Assembly: GCA_034008185.1 (NCBI GenBank)
Contig: CM067083.1
Span: 496,001 to 560,000, forward strand
Reading direction: 5' to 3'
DNA length: 64,000 bases
Source of the DNA: Gorsachius magnificus
Taxonomy: Eukaryota > Chordata > Aves > Pelecaniformes > Ardeidae
The position numbers and the translations under genes are program-made. Each line of letters opens with the position of its first letter. The first letter of the stretch is position 1. This document shows, piece by piece, positions 1 to 13,858 of the stretch. The notes beneath the pieces were generated by a model. That model saw only the letters and a program-made list of their open reading frames with translations. It did no database searches and had not been told where the DNA came from.

Positions 1-874
1 CATCTGTGATGTGAATCCCACCCTGAGAAGGGCTTTCAGGGCGGCTGGCCAGTGGAGAAGCTGGAAGTGTAGAGGTAGACAGCTCTTTCCAGCCCATCAG
101 ACATCATGGCTGCCTACATGTCCACGTGCCAATTCCTTCTTCCACCCAACTAGGGAGGCTTGAAGAAAATCTTTGAACTTATTGTTCAATGCAAGAAAGC
201 ACGTTCCGCAGACCTACGCCAGAGCTTTCCAGCCTCACTGGTGCTCATACAGGCGATCGCGTAGGTAGTGCAGGGACAAGGGAAGGAAAACCCGTGTGGC
301 AGACGGCCGACTCCTTGGGCAGGCCTGACAGGCTCTAAGGCGGAGGACATACAGGGCTGCAATTAACTTTTGCTTTACTGACTGCTCTTTCGAGATTTCA
401 GTACCAAAGAACTACCGGTAAGCCAGTTCTGACCACTACACGCATTTCAGGATCCTCCTAATCTGTGTCGTAAGAACCAGAGATGGTTCCACAAAAAGGG
501 TTTGCTCCTGGCACCATGATAGCGGTTTCGAAAACAAACGAGAACGCAAATGTTTGGGACTTACCAGAGCAGAATAAAGCAGGGACCATAAAATTGAGGT
601 TAACATAAAGGTATTGGTAGATGACCTCTATGCACCTAATTGTCCTCCTCAAGCTCTGAACGGGACAGGGTTGCTGTGCTTTTAAAATGTTGTGATAGGC
701 AATTTCGGTGTGAAACTCAATCCGCTTGATGGGGCTTGCCATCCTTTACGGTCTAGTGACCGTCACTGCTGCATAAATTTAACTGAAAACTTTTGGGGGA
801 ATTTCAGTAACATATCCCCTCCATTGAGCAGGTGCAATTAAACTGTACCTGTCACCAACTGCAGATTTATGTGC

Positions 875-892
875 TTTTTTTTTTTTTTTTTT
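875..892. repeat. Poly-T run
   Basis: Eighteen consecutive T. A similar 17-base A run is at 30067-30083. There are no target-site duplications or SINE body beside either, so these look like simple homopolymers. Confidence 0.9.
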
Positions 893-1311
893 AAAAACCA
901 AAGCATCCGAGATTAAAACTTTTCAGAGTGGGGCGCGTCTTAAGCTGGTCGATGTAACACGTAAGACACTCGTTAGACGAGGCCGGCTCTGGATAAGCGT
1001 CCGGCCCAGCCCGACGGCTTTGTGCGAGGGGAGGGCGACTGGCGCCCTGGCCCCGTGGTCAGCCCCCGAGAAGGCCATCTGTCTGCGGCGCAGCCGGGGA
1101 GGCAGGGCTCCACGCTCTCCCTCGGCGGAGGGGCCGGCTGGTGCCAGGGCTGCTGTTCCTCCTCCTTATCCAGAACGGGCAGATGATCCTCGGCTGCCAA
1201 AACCAAGGCCTCATCCTCCCCGCAGCGCAATTTTCCTCTGCTCTGCCACCCCTCCGTGCAGAATTGCACAGAGGGGCAGCCCGCTTTTACTGCTGCGCCG
1301 GGGGGACTCAC

Positions 1312-1325
1312 GGGGGGGGGGGGGG
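1312..1325. repeat. Poly-G run of 14
   Basis: A G homopolymer inside a GC-rich block. Its exact length is prone to sequencing error. It bounds several chance open frames. Confidence 0.9.
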
Positions 1326-3104
1326 TGTCCAGTCCCGGGGGGCAGCTGGAGCCCAGAACACCCTGCTGTACAAGGGACACGACTCTTGCTGAAACCCACA
1401 GCTACAGAGAGGCTTTCGGGATTTCGCGTTTGCGGAGCCTTTGCCCAGTGCCTCGGCGCTGTGCCTGGAGCTCTGCCACCTCCCCCCGCAGCGGGGCCTG
1501 GGTCTTTGCACAGGATTACAAAAGAATCTCGGTCCCAAGGGACGGAGACGGGGCTTCAGACACCGCCGCAACACCAAATAAAAAATAACCTCTAATCGCT
1601 GCAGGTAACGTGGCGGGCTGCTACGGCGCTTCCCAACGTGCGCTGGGCAATACACTTGTTGCCTCGCAGACGGTTGCCATTAATTGCTTCAAAGAGGAAA
1701 GCGAAACAACAACAGAAACACGTTTCACATGGTTTCAAACCGCCTCCCTGGAAATCAAGTAACCTAACAGCAAAATCGTACTGATGGCGCCCCGAGGCAA
1801 AAAGCTCCAGCTCCTGCGCTCCCGCGCGGAGCCCCGCTCTGGCACTCGCCCTTGGCTCCCGTGGCTTGTTAGGTAGCGGGCTGCCCAAGGTGTGCTGCAA
1901 ACCACCAGCCTGGCAGAAGCGCTCGCCTGCCGCTCTGGGATATCAAGAATATGTGGCACATTAGTCATGCCAAGTGCTCCAGGGCAGAACTTTGCATTTA
2001 TTATGAATAAGGCAGAAAACAAGCTTTCATCTTAATTTACTCTTCCTCCTCCTTGCGGGAAGCCCCTGGGAGCAGACACACCGCCCCGTTACAGACCCAT
2101 CAGCTCGCAGGAGGAGCAATGGGATACTTCCCTGACACTGCACAATCCCGTACTTCAGTGGCACTCACGTTCATCCCTAGCTGAAGCTTTTTTACTCTAC
2201 CATAGAGCACTTACGATGATCTCCTGTCAGGTATTCCTGCTTGTACAGATACCTGCTCTGCTGGGGGGAAAACAAAAAAAGTTACAAACGCACCCAATCT
2301 CCCTCATTAGCTTTGTTCTCACTGCGATTGTTCCCAACACAGCAGGAACGAACCAGCACCGCGGGGCACGAACCAGCGGCAAACCCTCCAGGCGCAGAGG
2401 TGCCCAGGAAATGGCACTGCGCGCCGTCAGGCCCCCGCGCACCCAAGGTCTGCTTCGCAGCTGTACTCCATGCTTCTCCATACTGATAAGGCTTTGATTA
2501 AAATATTTCAACTGATTAAAATGATGACATAATTGCCCATTACCAGTTAGCGCAGCAGAAGCCCTAACTGGTAAATCGTGCCGCAGGGCAGACAAAGATT
2601 TAACCACCAAGAAGCTATTTCTGAAAGAGTTCTGTGCTGCAAGAACTGTCGTGACTGCAGCTACACAACTTTTTGGCCAGCAAATTAGTTGAGCATGATG
2701 CCCCCAGTATGTATTTTCTCTAGAAGTATCCATATAGTTCTCTGTCCGATCCTGGGAGACACCCTGAGGGGACAGAAGCTGCTCAGGTCTAGCTGAAAGT
2801 CGCCGTCCCAGTGCCCCAGCGCAGGGAGATGTAGAGGTCCCCTCTCTCCTGAGTTCCAGTTATCTTCTGGCCGTCCCCTCCAGGCAAAGTACTCGCTCAC
2901 TCAGGGAAATAACCTGGAGACTGCAAAACTAAAGATGGGTAGGAGAGGTCTAGAGAGCAGAGAAACCTGCTGCTCTCCCCGAGGCAGCACAGGCTGCGGG
3001 AAGAGCCGGACCTTCGGAAGAACCTCGCTCAGAGCAGAGCCCGGCCAGGTCTTGCCTTCGCCTATGCACTGCGTGGGAGCTGATGCAAGGGAGCCGCCGT
3101 CACG

Positions 3105-3215
3105 CAGAGCCTTCGCCGTGCCGTGGAAGGAAAGCTGATGACTGCTGGGAGGGAAGCTGCCCGAGGACGGCTGGAAGGGAAGCGATGGCTGGAAGGAAAG
3201 CTGCCCGATGACTGT
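3105..3215. repeat. Imperfect short repeat block
   Basis: The elements GGAAGGAAAGCTG, GGGAGGGAAGCTGCCCGA, GGCTGGAAGGGAAGCG and GGCTGGAAGGAAAGCTGCCCGA follow one another, an irregular 20-26 bp period. There is no gene context. Confidence 0.65.
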
Positions 3216-4486
3216 GGAAGACAAGTCCCGGCCTCTCATTTTCAGAGGGATCGCTGTAGCACCGTAGCCGTCTCACGTTATCAGTGTCTGTATTGCTGCT
3301 GATGCTCATGTTTGGCAATTATCTGGCTTGTTCCACGAATGGGGTGATCATCGAGGGATAAATAACTGTAGGGAAGGTCACATGTTACCGAGCAATGCTT
3401 GCCCCGTGCTTTGTCGCAGCCTTCATTTTATTCAAACACCACCAAAATGCACCTATTTCAGTAATTCCACTAATGAGCTGTTACTTCTGGACATCTTAGG
3501 AAAAGGGCAAAGGTAGGAAGGTTCAACTATTTGTCATTTACTTATGCCTTCCAGTTCCTTCAGATTGGCTGCCTGAACACACAGGGATAATGTACTGGCC
3601 TTGACGGACCACTGTTAGCCACATACCAGCGATGCTATCCCCTTTTACTTTTACATCCCCTTTGTCACTGCGCACGTGTGTTACGGGGAAGGGGAGGCTT
3701 CTTTTGAAAGCTTGGGTATTTTCCCCTAGAACAGCGTTCTCACGGTTCTCTGCTGTGAACGGCAGCAGTAGGGTTTTCAGAACCACTTTGGGAGGGATGG
3801 TAAAACTCCCGACAGCTTTTATCAGGCAAATCTGGAGAACTTTTGAAAACCTCACCCCTGCAGTAACAGCCATACAGACGGGCTGATACAAAGCCAAAGG
3901 CACGACCGTGAATCGATGCCCTTCCCCAACACGCAATCGCTTCGGGGGTGTCGCTCAAGTGGCTGCAGGGACGACGGCTTACGAAGACAGATGCTGTACT
4001 GAACTAAAAGCCTCCCCAAAACTGCATGGAGAAAAAAACCCAGGCCTGTTTGCATTGGACGGTCGGCTTTGTAATTCTCGTTCTTCAGAGAAAAAAGTGA
4101 CCGAGTGACTGAACCCCCAGGAAACGAGACTGTTGAGGAGGCGGCAGCGCTGCTCTGGAGCTGCACGCCCGAGAGCCACAACCCCTTTCTAGCGGCGTTC
4201 ATACATCTTGTGCACGGGCCTTCTGCCCAGGGCGGGTGCCTCTCGGAGCCCGCAGGCTGCACCGTGCGGGTCTGGGCACGGAGAAAATTGTCACCTCACG
4301 CATTCTCGCAGCATGTGTGGACCAAGTATTTAATTAAAGGCAGACCCTGTGTGTGCGGTACAGCTCATCTGAACGCGCAACATAAAGGCACTGTCCACCA
4401 GTGGTGGTGATTAATTCACCACTTACAGATGGCCCAGCCACGTGGGTATTATTCAGCATACTCCAAGTGCGAGACCCTCGCCGGTA

Positions 4487-4541
4487 GCTTGGATGACCTA
4501 ACGGAAACTAAATGGCTTGAATGACCTAATGGAAACTAAAG
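4487..4541. repeat. Two-copy 28-bp tandem repeat
   Basis: GCTTGGATGACCTAACGG and the rest of the 28-bp unit recur at once as GCTTGAATGACCTAATGG, with three differences. There is no coding context. Confidence 0.85.
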
Positions 4542-7500
4542 GACCAGAACACACTGAGTGAGAAATAAATACGCTATATCCACACGACTAAAGGAAACAC
4601 ACCGAGGAATGCTCTGGCACTTCACCTATTTTGCAAGGAGCACCTTTCAGCCATGCTAGGAATGGTTTTTTAGTTTCCAAAGCAGGATAGCTATGTCCAA
4701 ACTTCTTACACTTAAGAAGAGAGGAAGCGATACAGATGGGGAGTATTATTACCTTCATTTTAGAGAGGACGCATGTACACAGAGACTGAGAAATGTGGTT
4801 GGAAGTTACACGGGATGACTTTATGGTTGAGGAACTAGAGAGTAACTTGGGTCTCCGTTTTTTTTTCCCTTAACGGATTTCCTGTCTCTCCTGGTTTAAT
4901 AACGTAAAAAAAAATTTAGATGATCTATTTTTAAAACACTTCCGCTGATACGTTTTAGAAACATAAAAGTGACTTTAATTAGCATCTTTTTAATGAACAC
5001 GAATTCTGTAGCTTTAAAGTCTGAAGTAGAACTCATCTCATTTTTGCAGGGCTGGAAATTCTCCCTCTCGTAAGACAAAGCATCCATCTTTGGTAGCAGT
5101 AGCAGACTGCAAAACAGCCGAGCCTGTGGTTAGTTGTGGACTTTGGCATCGTTAGCTCCGGGCCACACACACGTATTAACTGGGGAATCAAGTTCGGGGG
5201 AGAAGCAGAAACAGTTTTTCTGTTAGCTTATTGTTTGCATTTGACAGCTGTTGGAAACTGCTTACACGCTGGAAATATTAATAGTCGGGATGGAGATAAG
5301 GGAGGCAGGCGGGCAGGAATTAGGAGAGCTGTTTATCACACGGCCCTCCTGTGCGGCTGCAAGTTCCTCTGGACAAGTCAGACAATACGGCTTGGTCCTA
5401 CAGCACGCGCAGCAGCGAGCGGCACATTTACTCGGAGCCGTAACCCCAAAATAAAGGCGGCTGCGGGGCTGGGGAAGTGAAAGCTTTGCGCCTCCCCGTT
5501 AATGCCGGGCTGCTCCCGGAGGTTTACGCGGCCGCAGCAATCACTTTTCGAGCACAGGAGGGAAGGAGGGAATCTTTTCTCTTTCCCACGGACCTTGTTT
5601 CAGTGAGCTAGGCCTCTGCACCTCATCACCAGGTTGCTGTAACAGCCTATACGTGCACCTCTACCCCCAGGGCACTCGGGGATAAAGCTGGTACAGAAGG
5701 CAGCTGCCTGCTTACTGAGCAAGAACCCATGTTGGGAGCACAGCCAGCCGCTCGGCCAGGACCCGCACTGCCTCCCGTGATGGAATTCCAGGTGGAGCTC
5801 AGAGGGATCCTATGGAATCCCCAGGTCCCGAGGCGGGGGAGCCCAGGCGGCCGGGGACCTCCTGGCAGGGATGCTCTGCCGAGAGCGCAGCCTGTGCCAG
5901 CGCAGCCCGGGCTGCCCTTCTCTCTCCGTAAACGCGAAGGAGCTGCTGGCGGCGAGACTCTCAGCTAGCTAGACCAGATCTGTCTTCTACTCAGATTTTT
6001 AGGAACGGTGCAGACTTGCCTGCAAGGTCTCTGAGTTGTTTTATTAATGAGATCAGTTGATGACAAAATGCTGATAATAATTACAAAATTTTAAGATATA
6101 AGTGACTAAAAAAATGGTAGCCCATATGAGCGTACAAGAGAGGCTTATACAAGGCTCTGAAAATGTGTTGTCATACTTTGGCCATGCACATCTGAAAATA
6201 CACAAATCTATACCCATAGCCTCACAGGCACACGTGTGTCCGTCTGGACACACGCGTGTGTATGCCCCTCTCGGCATACTTCAACATTACTGCACTTTCT
6301 GCCACCACAGCCCCCAAACGCAAGCGTATTCACTAAGTCAGTAACGCCACCAGCGGGTGCACTGCCTCTTAGAGAGCTCAGCTCTCCCGCAGCCCGCTCT
6401 GCCACACCGCGCGCCTGGAGAGCGGGCAGAGGCCACCGCGCTTCCTCTTGGGCCCCGTTTTCGGCTCCATCACAGCGGTACCAAAGCGAATATGTGGTCA
6501 AGAATCTCCCAGGACAAGGGCATGCCCAGAACCATTCAGAAACTGAACGTACCAGCAACAGCCTAAGCCATTCTCGGCTTTGAAAATTAAACAGCCAGAG
6601 ACAAGGGAAGAGGGAGATAATGACAGACTTGTAACTCGAAATTTGTGAGAACTGTTCATCAGACTTACCAGATAATTAAGTAACTCGCAAGATAATTTTG
6701 CTACAGTAAATCAGAAGTCAAATTTTGTCTCAACATTATATTTAAATGATAAGGGAAGGCAAGCAGAAAATATCAAAATACTTCCCTACACATTCACTTC
6801 AGAAATCTGGCTGCTCTGGAAGTGGAAAAAAGGGTAATTACTGACAGCTTAAAGTCGAGAGGCAGTGCCAAGGCAGGAACACGCTTGCAAAGCGGCCGAC
6901 ATGACTGCAGAAAGGAATCTGGTGCACCTCGCCGCCCACCGACGCGTCGCTCGTGGTAGAGCACAGCAGCCCTTGCGGGCAGCCGGGCGGCAGAGGGGGT
7001 CCCGGCGGGCGGGGGGGCTGAGGACAGCTTCTGCACCCTGCCACCCCACCCAGACTGCGCCCACGGGCCCCCGCCAGGCCACGCAAACGGGAGGATGCCT
7101 TCAAGCAACCTTGGTCCAAAGCAAACGCACAGGACCTCTCCCCCCAAACCTGGCCAGCCTTTTCCCTAAAGCATCATCGCAATGGCCTTACCTGGGAAAC
7201 GCCCGCGGTTTTGTGAAACCACAGTGCTCCTTGCGGCACAACCAACGCACGCCTGCCACGATTAATGTGTAACACGCTCTTGGCACAGGCTCCGAGCTGC
7301 TTACTGATTTACTGGACAGCCCTGCCGAACGGCGAGACTTTCGGGGCAGGGAGGACGGGCTGGCAGTTGCAAACTCACAGATCAGCTGAGATTATATTCA
7401 TCTACGAATCTGCTGGTAAAAGTCCGTGTTTCAAGTTTCTGAGCAGGATGCTGCAAGTGTTATTTAAATGGTGCATATACGCCAAGGACCAGTCAGGAGA

Positions 7501-8924
7501 CCGTTGTTATCTATGTGAACAAAAGGAAATGCCTGCCTTGATTTTAAATAATTTGGAACAATAATTGTCACTCGGTTAGTTTGGAATCAACTGGTTTTGC
7601 CCACAAAGAGAGTAGCAAGCTGCCTGCTACACCAACCTGCATCACACACACCCTGTTGATGGGAGGATCTGTGCCTTAAAAAAGCCTGACGAGAGGCAAT
7701 GAGTGAACCACGCCGTTGCTTAGAAGAACGTAATACTCAGCGTATCACTTGCACAAATGTATTTGATTCCTTGATATTCAATAGTGATGTTTCCAGCTCT
7801 TCAAAATGAAATGTTTTCCTAACGCAAATCCCTGGAAAGCTTACTTCTCTGGAAATACAAGATTTTACAGACCGTGAAAGCAGTTACAAATTTTTGCAAA
7901 CAGTTATTGTTTATTTTTGAAATAGGACACACCATAAAGCATCTTACCACGTAGTCTAGAAAAACACCAGCTGCGATACCTTTGATCACGTGTGACCCCC
8001 AGCCCCCCCAGAACGAGTGCTACGACGCCGATTTCCAGGAGCACATACTGTCCCACGGCCGAAGGGCGACGCGTGTGCCGAGGCCGGCCGCGCTGCGCTG
8101 CCGACGAGCAGCACGGGGGATCCCTGGCACTTACCAGTATGGGATTTCGCCTCCCATCGCACACGTACGCAGGTCGCCTCTGTGCCTTGGATACAACCGA
8201 TGGACTAGCAATCCCTCCTTGAAATTCTCGCTCTTTTTGGGTAGGGGGAAAATCTTCTCTGGTGAATTCTGATCGGACTTTTTCGCCTACTAAAGGTTAA
8301 TAAACCATCACTGTCGGTTTGATAAGGGTACAAGGATCAGGCAGCTACAGCCAGAACAAAATATAATGACGCAAAATAATTTTGCCCCTTCTAGTTTATT
8401 ACAGATCTTTTCATTATTTCTGGGACTAACACTAAATGGCTCAGTTTCAGGTCTATTATACTTGATAATTTACATTCATTACAATCAGGGGTAGGTAACC
8501 GTGGGGCTTATTATCACATCCATTACGAGTGACACCATTTGCAAGATGCTCAAAGCTAAATGTACTTGTTGCTGCGGTGATACAGGCTGGGAAATTGCTG
8601 TACATTAGGGGATAGGAAGGAAGAACAAATTAGAAAAAGACCACCAAGGAATCAGTGGGGATGTCCCAGATTTAAATTAAAAAACAAAAACAAAACAAAA
8701 CACAGCAGGGGAGGTTTAAAATTATAATCTGACATATTCATAACTGCTGCAGATATTCCGAAGCAGAGCAGAGCTGGGGACTGAGCGAGGGATCTCCTGG
8801 GCACGGGGCTCTGAGTAACAGCCACAACCCGTGGAAAAACATCTGCTCGGGTCCGATTCTGCAAACCGTGAGCCCATGGGAGCTTTGCGGGGGCTTAATT
8901 GCAAGCCGACGCTTCCGCGCTGCC

Positions 8925-9120
8925 CCCTTCCCGTTCCGCAGGAGCCCCCGTAACTCGGGCTCTACCTGCGCCCAGCGGGGAGCCCCGGGAGCGGGTCCCC
9001 GGGCGGCAGCCGCCCCCACGCCTCGCCCCAGCCGCCCGGCGCAGTCACGCTGGGCGCTCCGCCGCGGCAGTCGGGCAGGCACGGCGCAGCACCTGGAACG
9101 CCGGCCGGGGCCCTCCCTGG
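8925..9120. promoter_or_regulatory. CpG-rich block
   Basis: A short, very GC-rich segment with frequent CpG (CCGGGCGGCAGCCGCCCCC, CTCCGCCGCGGCAGTCGGGC) between AT-rich flanks. No gene start is recognisable beside it. Confidence 0.45.
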
Positions 9121-11234
9121 CAGCTGACTGCCAAATCTCCCTGCCAGGTGGCTGCACTTCAATTCCATTAGCTAGGCAGCGGAGGGTTAACAAGTATCCC
9201 GAGGAAATCTTTTATTCATATAACACAGTATGCCTTTTGTTGATCCTTGAATAATGTTGCTTAAAATCCATTAAATTAAAATACTCTTTCAAGCCCGCGG
9301 CCTGCAACAGGTACAGCAGTGCGCACCCACCGCGCTCGGCGGCAGCCTTGTCGTGGGCACGCGGCCGTTTCAGGAGAATTTCATCCCCAAAAGCAGACCA
9401 TTAAGTCAGCATTCAAAGTAACATTTTTTTCCCTGGAAGTGACCTCTCAGTAGGGGGAATGGATTCCCGTTTCACTGCACAGCTCAGCCAGTCTGCATGC
9501 TGGGATGTCTCTCCGTCTCCCCAAAGGAGTAAATTACAATTCTGGTGCATGTTTATGAAATCTGCTTTTTTTTACTTATAAGGCGGGGCTGGGGGGTGGG
9601 TGGGGAGGGGAGGAAGCAAAGCTTAAAACGTAAGCGAGTCCTTAACAAAAAGGCAAATTAATGCAACAGCTTCGCTGCTGCTAACAACTTCTTGATGCTC
9701 TGCTGTTTCTAAAAAGCTTTCCCCACAGATTTTTAAGTAACTCAGGTTAGCCACAGTCTTATCGTCACATTTAATTACAGGCCAAGAGGTGAGTTAATGA
9801 CCGAGCTGCACGTACACTATTTAAACAACCGGGTTCTAAATCCAAGCACACGAGAAATGATGGTGAAAAGGCAGAGAGGGTCCCAGGGAAGCTGCCAAAG
9901 GCCGTGCAGCTGGCTACGCCGCCCTGGTTGGCAGTCACTGTGTCAGTGCCTGGGACCAGTCAGCTTGAAACTATCTTTAAATACATGGGAGGGTGAGGCA
10001 CAACCAGAAAGCAGGCTATCGCGTACCGGTAACATAGGGGAACAAGGACAGAAGTGCTGAAAACGGCCCCAAGACACCACAAACCCGAACTGCTGTGAAA
10101 TCAGACAAGAGAAACAACGCGCAGGGTTTGAAAAAGCAGCAAGGCGGGCAGAAAGAACGGGTGAAGTGCCACCGGGGCCCCCCCCCCGGACCAGGGCATG
10201 TAGGCTGGGTTTTCACATGAAGAGCTATGAAAGCGTACTGCAGCACGTAGAGACGGGCTGGGGTCGAGCCGAGGAAGCTGCCCGTCACCGGGGAACGACC
10301 CGTCCCCCTGGTGAAGCCCCCCGGGTGCTCAGAGGATGGGGGTCACACCGATACACCGGGGCACCGGCCGTCACCCATGTGAGCACTGGCCGCCCATCAC
10401 CGAGGGGTCCGGGTTACGGAGTACGCGCTTCCATCGTGACGAGGTGACGGCCGATCCACAGAACGGCAGCACTTTGTTAAAATGGAAAACTAATCCGATT
10501 CGAGAAGGCAAACGAGCGAGCTAGTGCTGCCACAGAGAAAGCCGTGGTGCGGCGGGGAAATCCTGCGGCAGCGTCAGGAGTAACTTCTGCTCACGCTCCC
10601 CGTGAGCCGACACCAGGCAGGAGAGGCGGGTGACCACTGTGCAGCTCTCGTCCCGTCCGCCAAGGCCATCAAAAACCCGGGGAAGAGCCCCCCGTGAAAG
10701 AGCAGAGCCGCTCTGCTCCGCGCAGCCCTTTCCATCTGCTCCCTGCCAGACCCTTCTGACACTCCTCATCCTCCGGGCAGCGCAGCCACGCTCCTGTGCA
10801 AATCGCCCAACGGGCTGACCCCTCCCCAGCACCTGCCTTGAAGCACCATCTCCAGCGTTATAGGTTGGAAGAAGGATCCCAACGAAACACGCGTGCCGAG
10901 GAGCTCAATGCCCGCTGCGCAGCCTCCGCGGGATGTCCGGGAGTCGGGCCCCTCAGCTGGCTTCAGGACATGAAGGTGCCCAGGCTGCACAGCCCCCATC
11001 ACAGGCCCAGACTGAGCAAAAACCTGGGAAGTTTTCTTCTTGTTCTTGGCTTCCAGTGAACTGCATCATTTTCTTAGTGTTAACACTACCTTCTCGAGGA
11101 CAGCGCCCCTTAAGCTAAACTTCTGAAGTTCTTTGAAGCCCTTCTCTGCGGAACCATTTCAGATCTAAAAGGAGATCATGGGGGTCCCAAAGAGAAAGGG
11201 GCAGAGCAGAAGGTGAATTTTTAATGCAGCAAAG

Positions 11235-11666
11235 TCATAGAATCATAGAATCATAGAATGTTTTGGGTTGGAAGGGACCCCTAGAGGTCATCTAGTCCAA
11301 CCCCCCTGCAGTGAGCAGGGACACCACTAACCACATCAGGTTGCTCAGAGCCCCATCCAACCTGTCCTGGAATGTTCCCAGGGATGGGGCCTCCACCACC
11401 TCTCTGGGCAACCCCTTCCAGTGTTTCACCACCCTCGTTGTAAAGAATTTCCTCCTTATATCCAGTCTAAACCTACCCTGGTTTAGTTTAAAACCATTCC
11501 CCCTTGTCCTGTCACAGCTGGCCCTACTAAAAAGATTTTCCCCATCTTTCCTATAGGCCCCCTTTAGATACTGAAAGGCCGTAATCAGGTCTCCCCGCAG
11601 CCTTCTCTTCTCCAGGCTGAACAAGCCCAACTCCCTCAGCCTGGCCTCATAGGAGAGGTGCTCCAG
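11235..11666 (-). mobile_element. CR1 LINE, 5'-truncated 3' end
   Basis: It starts with three TCATAGAA octamers, the inverse of the CR1 3' tail, so the element is on the minus strand with its 3' end at 11235. The minus frame at 11292-11630 reads as the C-terminus of CR1 ORF2 ([41 protein letters not shown]). It is 5'-truncated near 11666. The frame is almost intact over 110 codons, suggesting a moderately young copy. Confidence 0.95.
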
Positions 11667-13514
11667 TCAGTGGAAGCAAACAGAGAAGGAGAATATATTG
11701 GGACAATACATAGGGACGGTGACCCAGGGAAGAAGCTCCACAGCAGTAATGCTGGGTGCTGCTGCAATCAAACCTCAGAAGATATTTCCAGTGCAGGTTT
11801 ATGTAAGGTTTTTCTTTATTCAGGTTCTCTTCCAATTTTTGTTAAGTCTTACCAGTGAAATCCTGCCCAGCTATAATCTTTCTGAACTAACATATTTTAA
11901 TTAAAATTTAATTTTTAATTAAAATAAGGAAGTGTGAGAAGCAGTTTTGAAGATTTCCTACTCTACTGCTTAGCTTGCAACTTACTGTTTGTGTAATTAC
12001 CGCTTTTTGAGAGCTGAAGTCTTCTACTGCTGGAGAAACACCATAGGCAAGTTTTCTGAACCCCAAGCAGAAAGCTACTCAGTTCACTTGACGGCACTTC
12101 CCTACGGTGTCCATCTCCAGAGGCCAGCTTATGGCTATTGAACTTGCTCGCTCAAAACCCGACCAGCGAATTCCACCCAGTTTTAAGGAGGAAGGCTTTT
12201 AATCACGCAGTTGTCAACTATCCCGTCTTCTGCAGAACATAACCAACACCGAAATAACTCCTGCGTGGTTGCACGCTAACGCTCCCCGTATTTATCTCCG
12301 CGAGGGACTGGGTGAGCTAGCTCTTCACCGTCAGTAGTGGAAGGAGAGCGGGTGTCTGGCAAACGTAAGAGCAGGTATAGACAGCCCTTGGCCGCGCAAG
12401 GTGGTTACGACGACGGTGTCATGACCTCCATCAGTCCCCTGCTATGCGAGCTGCGCATTGGTCCTGTGAGCAGCACACAAAATTTCATCCATTTGCCAGA
12501 AAATATCCCCTGCAACGCAAGATGAGGCCATCCAAATAATTTCACTTGCTAATTAACTTTGGAAATGCATTACGGCTTTGTCTTCAAGAGTGATTCTAAC
12601 AGACTACAGCGCCTATTGCACTGCCAAGCTTTCTTCTACTTTAAACCCGAATTAGAGGGCTTGGTGTAAGAGCAGTAAAGCTGACGCACCGAAGTGGATT
12701 GTTTGAAATTAAATATTTGGCTTTTTTGCAACCTCTATTTTCAATAAATGCCTTGGCTTTGCCGCGGTGTTTATCTGTGCCGGCGCACCGTTACCTGATC
12801 CCAGGGTGTAACGCCATTAATATTATTGCATATTTATGTTACGCTACCTTGAGCAAGGTTGGGCAGCCGGGGTCTCGGGATCTGCCTGTGGAGCAGACAC
12901 TGCTCTGCGGCTCAAAACAATGACCAGCACTTCGGACTGAACAGAGCGAAAGCGAGCATTAGCACATCAAAGGCCCCTTTCTGGGAGAAGAAAAATTGCG
13001 TGATGCACGCTTTAATCTTTCTGACAATCTATGCACGGACTGAACTGAATTCTATTTTTCACACAAATGTGAATGCTTGATACGAGGACATCTTTACCAA
13101 TGGCAAAAAGAACAGAGGAAGACGCGCTAGCGCAGTCTTTGAACTTCTAAACCACGGATTAACACGCAACGACATTTAACAACTGATAGAACGACATCCT
13201 CCTTATCTCCCTAAATAAACCCAAACAACGTAACCCGCCTTTTACAGGCGACATACAGAAGAACTGTTATAAATATTTCAATCTTGACATAAATAAAAAA
13301 AATTTAAGAAATTAGTAGTAAACAAAATACAGGCAATACTAAAATCTTCATGTAAATGTCTATTATTTAAAATCAGTTGCCCATCATGCCTCAAGTAATT
13401 CACTTAATTAGCACTTCTATTTAGTTAAGAGTGGAAGGGGACCTGTGCTTCTAGGTTTAAAAGCAAATATTGCTAAATTATGTGTACAACATACACGACG
13501 CTCCTCGTGCTCCT

Positions 13515-13740
13515 TCTGCTGCAGTAAGCGCAGCGATTGCGGCACGTCGACCTTCTTGCGCCGCAGAAGGCTCGCGCCGATCTGCCCGGAGCAGCGGTCA
13601 CTCGGGGCTGCCCTGCTGGATCCGGACAGCAATCCGCTCGGCACAGCGAAGGGAGCAGCGCTTCCAGGGAGCGAGAGCGCACGCCAACCGCACGACGCTA
13701 CCGAGCGCCGCGAGCACGCCTCAGCGATGGAGCCCCCGTC
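13515..13740. promoter_or_regulatory. CpG-rich block
   Basis: Frequent CpG in about 220 bp, followed by the 26-bp direct repeat. Overlapping open frames in five frames are of low-complexity composition and unlike known proteins. Confidence 0.4.
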
Positions 13741-13810
13741 CCCTCGCCATCCCATCAGCACTGCTGGCGGCGTAACACCGCAGGCGAGGTGAGTTTGGAT
13801 ACCCCTCTTC

Positions 13811-13858
13811 CACTCGGGTAAAACTCACTTCTTTTCCCCTCGGGTAAAACTCACCTCT
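13811..13858. repeat. Two-copy 26-bp direct repeat
   Basis: CTCGGGTAAAACTCAC starts at 13813 and again at 13839, each followed by a pyrimidine-rich stretch. Confidence 0.85.

Larger units (their letters stand above)
1..11234. other. No supported gene
   Basis: Mixed GC-rich and AT-rich single-copy DNA. All open frames are under 200 codons, overlap on several frames and show no domain I recognise. It contains the poly-T and poly-G runs, small tandem repeats, a CpG-rich block at 8.9 kb and a G-rich quadruplex-like motif at 9584-9611. The zinc-finger pattern of INSM1, the neighbour expected from mammalian synteny, is absent. Confidence 0.7.
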
